Origin: JAJDXW01 sp965214795
GTDB taxonomy: Bacteria; Pseudomonadota; Gammaproteobacteria; HK1
Assembly: GCA_965214795.1 (NCBI GenBank)
Contig: OZ243976.1
Location: forward strand, 1,240,001-1,304,000
Length of the DNA: 64,000 nt
Direction of reading: 5' to 3'
Shown: piece by piece, positions 58,698 through 64,000 of the stretch
How the letters are laid out: each line of letters starts with the position of its first letter
Position numbering within the stretch: position 1 is the stretch's first letter
The notes under the pieces: generated by a model
Told to the model about the DNA's origin: nothing
Seen by the model: only the letters and a program-made list of their open reading frames with translations
Databases searched by the model: none
Position numbers and translations under genes: made by a program

Positions 58698-59747
58698 CTA
58701 GAATGGGATCGACGGGTCCGCGGCCGCACGGGCGGCGCGTTCCGCGCGTTCGCGACTCAGGCGCAAGAACCAGGGCAGGTCATCGCGCAGGCTGGTCTCG
58801 ACCGCGGCGCGATCGAGGTCCGCGGTGATGAACAGCAGCCGCGAGCGGTCGACCGTGACTCCCGGCATCTGCTGTGGCGGCTGGAAGACGTGCTGAACCC
58901 CGTTGAGGATGACCGGCCCGTCCAGTCCTTCGATGCGGACCGCGCCCTTGGTGCGGTACATGACGTCGCCATTGGTCTGGGTACCGGCATTCAGCCAGCC
59001 ATGCAGGGCGTCCCAATCGAGCGCATGGGCGAACTCGATCGCAAAGCCGTGCAGCCCGCTGTCGAGCTGATCGCTGTCGCGATAGTGCGGGGACGCCAGC
59101 CAGTTGCCGAGGTCGTGGTCCAGCAGACGGGTTTCCAAGCCGGCGCCAAGCAGGGTATGGGCCAGGATCGGCTGATCGGAGAGCACGTGGCCGGCAAAGG
59201 GGTTCAGACGCTGCAAGCGAGCATGGGTTTCGGGCGTGTCAAGCACCTCCGGGTCCAGGACGATGCGGTCCGCCAGGGCCAACTGTTTGCCGCCATGTTG
59301 CGCACCGACCAAGGGGTTGGTACCGCCGCCGGGCAGGATCGCGACAACGCTGTCCAGGCGGAAATACTCGGTCACCAGCGCGTTGTTCAGCAGCGTTTGC
59401 ATCACCGGTGCCGGATCGGCATCAGGCAGCGTCTCGACCAGGACCTGGTCGAAGTCGATTTCGCCCTGGGTGCGACGGGCATAGAGCCGGCGCAGGCTGC
59501 TCACCAGCCCGGAGCGCGTGACGCAGCACAAGCATCCAATCGCGTGCGGCACCATCTGTCCGGCGACACGTTCGACCGCGGCCGCGGCGAATTCCGGTCC
59601 ATCGACCTCGTTGCTGATCACCGCCCAACGGTTGCCGTCCCGTTCCAGCAGGCGTTCGATGGTCTCGGTTCCGGCGCGCCCGTCAACGCCGCACATGACG
59701 ATGACGGGCGGTTTTTTCCGGGCCAGTTCCGGGATGAAACGCAACAT
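58698..59747 (-). CDS. COG0523 paralogue with lost GTPase motifs but intact CxCC
   Basis: A 349-residue protein with the overall plan of COG0523: metal motif GCLCC (Cys72, Cys74, Cys75), FDQVLVETLPDADPAPVMQ in place of the G3E switch, and a CobW C-terminal domain ending with VILNGVQHVFQPPQQMPG. The P-loop, normally GFLGAGKTT, reads GVDGRAGTET at residues 20-29 with no Lys, and the base motif NKxD or TKxD reads IVLDPEVL. It is therefore unlikely to bind GTP in the usual way, though it may still carry metal. The frame is intact and well biased, so this looks like a selected change and not decay. Confidence 0.8.
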   Translation of the reverse strand: MLRFIPELARKKPPVIVMCGVDGRAGTETIERLLERDGNRWAVISNEVDGPEFAAAAVERVAGQMVPHAIGCLCCVTRSGLVSSLRRLYARRTQGEIDFDQVLVETLPDADPAPVMQTLLNNALVTEYFRLDSVVAILPGGGTNPLVGAQHGGKQLALADRIVLDPEVLDTPETHARLQRLNPFAGHVLSDQPILAHTLLGAGLETRLLDHDLGNWLASPHYRDSDQLDSGLHGFAIEFAHALDWDALHGWLNAGTQTNGDVMYRTKGAVRIEGLDGPVILNGVQHVFQPPQQMPGVTVDRSRLLFITADLDRAAVETSLRDDLPWFLRLSRERAERAARAAADPSIPF

Positions 59748-60115
59748 CGTCAGCTCGGGCCGAGGTCAGTTCCGGTCCGGGGACCGGGCCACGCCCGGCC
59801 GCCAAAAAACGCCTTCGACCACCGTCCCGCCTCCGCCCACATCCTGACCTCCGCCGCGCGGCCAAGCGCGCCCCTCGTCGACGCCGCGTCCGCCTCCCGC
59901 GTCTCCAGCGCCGACCGCGCCCCCGATCATTTCCCGCTTTCGGGGTGGGCCGGCACCAGACCACGAACGCTCGGGCCGGATGACGGATCCCGGACCGACC
60001 ATCGCCCTGTCGCGCCACGGCCGCGAGCCCTTCCGGCACCTGCCTCGGCCCAGCCACGCATCATGCTACATTGTAACATCAAGCGCTCACGCCAACGGCG
60101 ACTCGTGCGACGCAG
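59748..60115. other. 368-base divergent region with Zur-like site
   Basis: No gene is supported; the short frames here are GC-rich shadows. It separates the minus-strand COG0523 paralogue from the + strand ABC genes. The right end carries the palindrome at 60064-60078. Confidence 0.45.
60064..60078. promoter_or_regulatory. Zur-like palindrome upstream of the BtuFCD-type transporter
   Basis: TGCTACATTGTAACA pairs at six of seven positions in each arm. It has the same 15-base frame and outer TG...TA/TA...CA as the other two boxes but a different centre, so the assignment is weaker. It lies 37 bases before the ABC ATPase start. Confidence 0.5.
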
Positions 60116-60940
60116 ATGAGCCACAGACTCGACGGTGAGATTGCGCTGGACCTTGACGGGCTGAGCTACCGTGCCCCGAATGGCGCCGTGCTGCTGGACG
60201 CGGTCTCGCTGCATCTGCTCCGGGGCGAGATCCTCGCCGTCGTTGGCCTGAACGGCGCGGGCAAGAGCACGCTGATCCGGTTGTTGGCGGGTCTGATGGC
60301 GCCGTCGGCCGGGACGATCGAACTTGAGGGCCGGTCCTGTGCGACGCTCTCCAGCGCCGAGCGGGCCCGTCGGATCGCCTATGTGGGCCAGCACGACGAT
60401 GCCGACGGACGGTTGCTGTTGCACCACTATGTCGCCCTGGGCACGCTGCCCCATCGCGCCTTGCTGTCCGCCGCCGAAGTCGACGACCGGGTCGACGACG
60501 CGCTGCATCGGGTGGGCTTGGCGGCGAATGCCGCGGCACGGCTGGATCAGTTGTCGGGCGGCGAGCGCCAGCGAGCCAGGTTCGCCCGCGCCATCTGCCA
60601 GGCGCCGAGCTTGTTGCTGCTGGACGAGCCGACGAACCATCTCGACCCCGCCGCCAAGGGCGCGCTGCTGTCCGCGGCCATGCGGCTGGGGATCACGGTG
60701 GTGACTGCCCTGCACGAGCTGACCCTGATCGAGGCCTTCGCCACCCACGTCGCGGTGCTGCGGCAGGGGCGATTGGCCGCCTATGGCCATCCCGCCGAGA
60801 TCTTCACTCCCGACACGGTGCGGGAGATCTTCGGTGTTCACCTGTACCGCCTGGCACACCCGCACGAACAGCGCATCCTGCCATCGCTGGACATCGCGAT
60901 CGGCGACCACGCCGGCTTCGCTCCCGACAATCGAACCTGA
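60116..60940 (+). CDS. FecE/BtuD-type ABC transporter ATPase
   Basis: A 274-residue ATPase of the iron-siderophore/B12 importer class. Walker A is VGLNGAGKSTLIRL (about residues 43-56), the Q loop IAYVGQHDDADG, the signature LSGGERQRARFARAI and Walker B LLLLDEPTNHLD. The switch His is in ALHELTLIE. It is first in a three-gene + strand unit with its binding protein and permease, 12 bases apart from the next gene. In this context the cargo may be zinc bound to a small chelator rather than iron or B12; the sequence does not decide. Confidence 0.92.
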   Translation: MSHRLDGEIALDLDGLSYRAPNGAVLLDAVSLHLLRGEILAVVGLNGAGKSTLIRLLAGLMAPSAGTIELEGRSCATLSSAERARRIAYVGQHDDADGRLLLHHYVALGTLPHRALLSAAEVDDRVDDALHRVGLAANAAARLDQLSGGERQRARFARAICQAPSLLLLDEPTNHLDPAAKGALLSAAMRLGITVVTALHELTLIEAFATHVAVLRQGRLAAYGHPAEIFTPDTVREIFGVHLYRLAHPHEQRILPSLDIAIGDHAGFAPDNRT

Positions 60941-60952
60941 AAGGTATTCGAC

Positions 60953-61915
60953 ATGACCTACCGACCGATGATGCGCGCCTTCGCCGGCGTCGCCGCTGCC
61001 GTGATGTTCGGTTCCGCGCAGGCCGAGCCCGTCACGGTCGACAATTGCGGCACGCCGCTGACCTTCGACACGATGCCCGAACGCATGGTCGTGCACGACA
61101 TCAACATGTCCGAGATGGCCTTTGCACTGGGCCTGCAGGACAGGATGGTCGGCGTGACCGGCATCAGCGGCTGGTACAAGACCACGCCGGAATTCGATGA
61201 AACGCGAGGCTCGATCCCGGAGCTGGCGCCGAAGTACCCGACCATCGAGAACCTGGTCGCGGCAACGCCGGACCTGTTCTTCGCCGGCTGGTATTACGGC
61301 ATGCGGCCGGGCGGCGACGTGACGCCCGAGACGCTGGCGCCACACGGGATCAAGACCCTGATCCTGACCGAGAGCTGTGTCCACCTGGACAAGTCCCGGC
61401 CCCCCGCGTCGCTGGATCTGCTGTACACGGATGTGAAACGCCTGGCCAGGATCTTCGGCAAGGACGCGGAAGCCGCCGCGCTTGTCGCCGGCTGGAAAGC
61501 CAGGGTGGCCGGGATCAAGGCCGCGGTGGGCGACGTTTCCGGCACGCGGGTGTTCCTGTACGACTCGGGTGAGGACAAACCGTTCACCGCGGGCAAGTTC
61601 GCCATGCCGACCGCGATGATCGAAGCGCTGGGGGCCATCAACATCACCGCCGACATGGATACCAGTTGGGGGACCACCTCGTGGGAGGCGGTGGCCGCCG
61701 CAGACCCCGAGTTCCTGATCCTGCTGGACTACCAATCCGGCGGCGGCGCGGCCGATCTGCTCGCGCTCCTCGAGTCGCATCCGGTGATGAAGCACGCTAC
61801 CGCGGTCAAGAACAAGGCCTATGTGGCACTCCGCTACGAAGAATTGACGCCGGGTCCGGCGAACATCGAAGCGATGGCCAAGATGGCCGAGGCCATGAAA
61901 GGCGTCTTGAACTGA
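60953..61915 (+). CDS. FecB/BtuF-type periplasmic binding protein
   Basis: A 320-residue cluster A-II binding protein. A signal peptide ends at about residue 24 (VMFGSAQA before EPVTVDNCG). The family features follow: TPLTFDTMPERMVVHDINMS, AATPDLFFAGWYYGMRPGGD, the long linker helix in DLLYTDVKRLARIFGKDAEA and the C-lobe LLDYQSGGGA. Two Cys (Cys in VDNCGT and in TESCVHLD) could form a disulfide. Ligand residues for siderophores, haem or B12 cannot be told from this. Its place among zinc genes, next to a Zur-like site, suggests a zinc complex. Confidence 0.88.
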   Translation: MTYRPMMRAFAGVAAAVMFGSAQAEPVTVDNCGTPLTFDTMPERMVVHDINMSEMAFALGLQDRMVGVTGISGWYKTTPEFDETRGSIPELAPKYPTIENLVAATPDLFFAGWYYGMRPGGDVTPETLAPHGIKTLILTESCVHLDKSRPPASLDLLYTDVKRLARIFGKDAEAAALVAGWKARVAGIKAAVGDVSGTRVFLYDSGEDKPFTAGKFAMPTAMIEALGAINITADMDTSWGTTSWEAVAAADPEFLILLDYQSGGGAADLLALLESHPVMKHATAVKNKAYVALRYEELTPGPANIEAMAKMAEAMKGVLN

Positions 61916-61933
61916 CCCGCCGGCAACCCCGCA

Positions 61934-62917
61934 ATGCGGCTTGCCGGCGTCCTCGCGCTTGGCTTGGCGGGGGTATTCGGGCTGCTGCTGATCGCGGTGG
62001 CCGTCGGCTCGACCCAGCTCGGCGTCGCTCGGGTCGTCGGCGTGGTGCTGGCTGGTCCCGGCCCCGAACCGATCAGCCGGATCGTGTTCGATCTGCGACT
62101 GCCGCGCGCGCTGTTGGCGGTCATCGTCGGTGCCGGTCTCGGAATGGTCGGGGCCGTGCTGCAGACCCTGACCCGCAACGACCTGGCCGACCCGTTCCTG
62201 TTCGGGCTGTCGTCCGGCGCGGCGGCGGGCGCGGTGGTGGTGATCACGGTCACCGGCAACGTGCTCGGCTTCTGGACCCTGCCGGCGGCGGCGTTCGCCG
62301 GTGGTCTCATCGCCTCGCTGATCGTGCTCGGCTTGTTTGGCCGGTTGGCCCGGCAGGGGGCCAGCCAGATGGTGCTGGCCGGTCTGGCGGTCTCGTTCCT
62401 GTTCCTGTCGCTGACGTACTATCTGATCTTCGCCGGCGACCAGCGCGCGGCCCATTCCGTGCTGTTCTGGACGCTGGGCGGGCTGGGCCTGGCGAATTGG
62501 GAGGTGCTGCCCATTGCGGCGGCCGGGTTGGCGGCAATCGGCGCCCTCGTCGTGCTCGCTCATCGGTCCCTGGACGCGTTGCTGGCCGGCGACGACGCTG
62601 CGGTCACGTTGGGTGTGAACGTTACCCGCTTTCGGCAGTTGACTTTCCTGGTCTGCGCCTTTTCGACTGCCAGCTTCGTCGCGCTCAGCGGCGTGATCGG
62701 CTTTATCGGCTTGATGGTGCCCCACCTGGCGCGTGGTCTCGTCGGCCCGCTGCATGGCACGCTGATGCTGACCTCGGCCGTGATCGGCGCCGCCCTGCTG
62801 CTGGCCAGCGACATCGCTGCGCGCACGCTGCTGGCCCCGCAGGAATTGCCGATCGGCGTGCTGACCACCTCGATCGGCGCGGTGTTCGTGCTGTTCCTGG
62901 TGCGTCGGACGCCGTGA
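61934..62917 (+). CDS. FecCD/BtuC-type ABC transporter permease
   Basis: A 327-residue permease with about ten membrane segments. Landmarks are SRIVFDLRLPRALLAVIVGA, LGMVGAVLQTLTRNDLADPF followed by LFGLSSGAAAGA, and the coupling region GFIGLMVPHLARGLVGPLHG near residue 258. Length and motif spacing match FecCD proteins. It ends the three-gene unit; the binding-protein gene stops 18 bases before its start. No TonB-dependent outer-membrane receptor gene is in the window, so how the ligand crosses the outer membrane is unknown. Confidence 0.93.
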   Translation: MRLAGVLALGLAGVFGLLLIAVAVGSTQLGVARVVGVVLAGPGPEPISRIVFDLRLPRALLAVIVGAGLGMVGAVLQTLTRNDLADPFLFGLSSGAAAGAVVVITVTGNVLGFWTLPAAAFAGGLIASLIVLGLFGRLARQGASQMVLAGLAVSFLFLSLTYYLIFAGDQRAAHSVLFWTLGGLGLANWEVLPIAAAGLAAIGALVVLAHRSLDALLAGDDAAVTLGVNVTRFRQLTFLVCAFSTASFVALSGVIGFIGLMVPHLARGLVGPLHGTLMLTSAVIGAALLLASDIAARTLLAPQELPIGVLTTSIGAVFVLFLVRRTP

Positions 62918-63062
62918 CGGCAACCGGAGCAGCCGGCTTCGAGCGGGCAACCGGAGCGGGCAGCCGCATCCTGCGGGGACGACGAAATGCGCTCCGGAAT
63001 GGTCTGCCGAACCGGCCCGGTCCACCCGTCGCCGGACAAAAGACGAGCCCCGCGGTCGCCGC

Positions 63063-63284
63063 TCAGGGAGCGCGGGAGGCCGAGTTTCGCGGTAGACTTC
63101 CGGGACAGCGGGCGCGGTTCCGAGCCCGGCCGAGCTTGCAGGGCGGGCGTCGTGGAGGAACGGAGGTGCAGTCATGGTGCGAAATGAGTTCCTCGTTGCG
63201 CTCGGAGATGCGCCGCCGAGGCGGCTCGTCGAGGCGTTTCAGGTCACCAATCGCCCGAGAGGTATACGAGATCGGATTGTTCAG
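63063..63284 (-). pseudogene. RelE/ParE-type toxin remnant
   Basis: A 73-codon frame right after the antitoxin-like gene. SYTSRAIGDLKRLDEPPRRR followed by ISERNEEL matches the start of RelE/ParE toxins (YTSRA..DLKRLD...RRRI). The later KLGRARNRAR fits the KLRG..NRYRVR segment, but the final strand (VYRETR) is found only in another frame. There is no good start codon. I read it as a frameshifted, shortened toxin. Confidence 0.55.
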
Positions 63285-63589
63285 AGCCCAAGTTCCCGCT
63301 CGGCCTCATCCGAATCAATCAGCCGACCGGGCTCGATGTCCTCCGGTCCCTCGTCCAACAAGCGCCGGCCTTCCTCGCTCAACTCCTCTTCTTCCTCCGG
63401 AACCGACATGAGGTACAGGAGGTAGGAGTCATCTCGGCCCGTCAGGAACTCCAGGTAGCGGGTTGCCGACTGAATCTCGGCGTCCGGCAGCCGTTCCGCG
63501 GTTCCCCCGCCCGCGTGCGGATGGACCCGCGGCGATGCATCTGGTCCGTGTTCCGGCGGGGGCGCCCGCGCGGGATGGACTCGCATCAC
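63281..63589 (-). CDS. Antitoxin-like small acidic protein, partner of the toxin remnant
   Basis: Up to 102 residues. The second half, ERLPDAEIQSATRYLEFLTG followed by EEEEELSEEGRRLLDEGPED and RLIDSDEAERELGL, fits small antitoxins that begin LP..E...A..YLE.L and end GR.I...E....LG. The first 30 residues (Pro/His-rich) are not typical and may not be translated. The stop overlaps the start of the toxin remnant, the normal order antitoxin then toxin. Since the toxin looks broken, this is probably a leftover. Confidence 0.5.
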   Translation of the reverse strand: MMRVHPARAPPPEHGPDASPRVHPHAGGGTAERLPDAEIQSATRYLEFLTGRDDSYLLYLMSVPEEEEELSEEGRRLLDEGPEDIEPGRLIDSDEAERELGL

Positions 63590-63629
63590 TTCGCATCGCC
63601 GCGAGACTTGCCGCGACGATCACCCCGAA

Positions 63630-63647
63630 GTTATATTGCGGTATAAC
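63630..63647. promoter_or_regulatory. Inverted repeat at the MazE/MazF promoter
   Basis: GTTATATTGCGGTATAAC has perfect 6-base arms around a 6-base centre, 15 bases ahead of the antitoxin GTG. The right arm TATAAC resembles a -10 element. It is a likely operator for self-repression by the antitoxin complex. Confidence 0.6.
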
Positions 63648-63662
63648 ATGGGAGGGAAACAC

Positions 63663-63920
63663 GTGCACACCACGAATCTGCGCAAGGTCGGAGGATCGGT
63701 GATGCTGGCCGTGCCCCCCGCGCTGCTCGACGTTCTGCAGCTCACGGCCGGCGCCAGAGTCGACATCGGCATCGAGGATGGTCGCCTGATCGTCGCACCA
63801 AAGACCCGTCCCAACTACTCGCTCGCCGAGCTCCTGGCCGAGTGCAACCCGACCGAGGCAACCGACGACGACGATCGCGCGTGGCTCGACGCCAAGCCGG
63901 TCGGCAACGAGCTGTTGTAG
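63663..63920 (+). CDS. MazE/ChpS-type antitoxin (AbrB fold)
   Basis: An 85-residue antitoxin. The AbrB/SpoVT swapped-hairpin region reads HTTNLRKVGGSVMLAVPPAL (residues 2-21) and continues LTAGARVDIGIEDGRLIVAP. The C-terminal acidic tail (ATDDDDRAWLDAKPVGNELL) would occupy the toxin active site. I chose GTG 63663 because it lies six bases after GGGAGGG and begins at the family-conserved HTTNLRKVGG; ATG 63648 would put that ribosome site inside the gene. The stop overlaps the toxin start. The inverted repeat just upstream is its likely binding site. Confidence 0.9.
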   Translation: MHTTNLRKVGGSVMLAVPPALLDVLQLTAGARVDIGIEDGRLIVAPKTRPNYSLAELLAECNPTEATDDDDRAWLDAKPVGNELL

Positions 63921-64000
63921 TGCAGCGGGGCGAAATCTGGCTCGTCAGCCTCGACCCAGCGGCCGGCCATGAACAACGCGGAACCCGACCGGTCCTGATC
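63920..64000 (+). CDS. MazF/PemK-type toxin (partial, runs off the window)
   Basis: The first 27 residues of a MazF/PemK endoribonuclease, starting at GTG 63920, which shares one base with the antitoxin TAG. QRGEIWLVSLDPAAGHEQRG followed by TRPVLI is the family N-terminus, including the conserved RGEIW and the RPVLI strand that forms part of the RNA-binding groove. The remainder lies beyond the right edge. Confidence 0.88.
   Translation, partial: MQRGEIWLVSLDPAAGHEQRGTRPVLI

Noticed and set aside
59927..63175. A 1082-codon open frame on the minus strand
   Set aside because: It lies antisense to the three-gene BtuFCD-type unit, has a low-complexity Gln/His/Arg-rich product and no domain. Long antisense frames are expected in very GC-rich DNA.
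63648..63662. ATG 63648 as the MazE-type start
   Set aside because: It would place the ribosome site GGGAGGG inside the gene and add residues before the family-conserved HTTNLRKVGG; GTG 63663 fits better.

Overview
The window is very GC-rich bacterial chromosome. The gene order ychF, pth, rplY, prs, tRNA-Gln, ispE, lolB, TPR protein, then prfA, prmC, moeB is a gammaproteobacterial arrangement. MSHA-like pilus genes and TRAP transport genes fit the same picture, so I infer a high-GC gammaproteobacterium. No rRNA, CRISPR array or complete insertion sequence is visible.

Region 1 (1-11306) is a catabolic island on the + strand. It holds the tail of a hydantoinase/oxoprolinase B subunit, a small SRPBCC-like protein, a 1019-residue fusion of the three HcnA/B/C-type (opine or D-amino-acid dehydrogenase) modules, a DapA-family lyase, an ATZ/TRZ-type amidohydrolase, a second DapA-family lyase, and a DctP-DctQ-DctM TRAP transporter. 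A terminator and an inverted repeat separate dctP from dctQM. Import, hydrolysis, oxidation and a Schiff-base aldolase or deaminase step suggest breakdown of a cyclic or N-substituted amino acid, such as a hydroxyproline-like compound. A proline racemase/hydroxyproline epimerase-family gene (50581-51612) and a complete HyuA/HyuB pair (41135-45096) fit the same theme.

Region 2 (11307-13079) holds a Uma2-type nuclease gene running tail-to-tail into a decayed DUF1640-like remnant, plus unassigned sequence. Region 3 (13080-25205) is housekeeping: translation (ychF, pth, rplY, prfA, prmC), PRPP synthesis, isoprenoid synthesis, lipoprotein sorting, a TPR lipoprotein-like protein, MoeB and a UbiD-family decarboxylase. 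hemA, normally beside prfA, is absent here.

Region 4 (25405-37709, minus strand) is an MSHA-like type IV pilus or type II secretion locus: a secretin-TPR fusion, an assembly ATPase with an apparent single-base frameshift, a GspF-type platform protein, PilM/N-like and PilO-like proteins and three pilin-like proteins. Related repeats of about 130 bp occur in its spacers. Region 5 (37710-40779) is a repeat-dense intergenic stretch followed by NfeD, FloA and a conserved partner.

Region 6 (41135-51612) carries HyuBA, a cupin, RecQ, an antitoxin/PIN toxin pair, an M20 peptidase and the proline racemase-family gene. Region 7 (51975-62917) is a zinc-acquisition island with three Zur-box-like palindromes. 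It has a COG0523 GTPase, a cytoplasmic WD40 protein, a Tat-exported cyclase-family enzyme, a ZnuABC-type operon headed by a tiny membrane protein, a COG0523 paralogue that has lost its GTPase motifs but kept CxCC, and a BtuFCD/FecBCD-type ABC transporter. This island is the best candidate for a poorly described system. Region 8 (63063-64000) has a decayed RelE/ParE pair and a MazE/MazF-type pair cut by the window edge.
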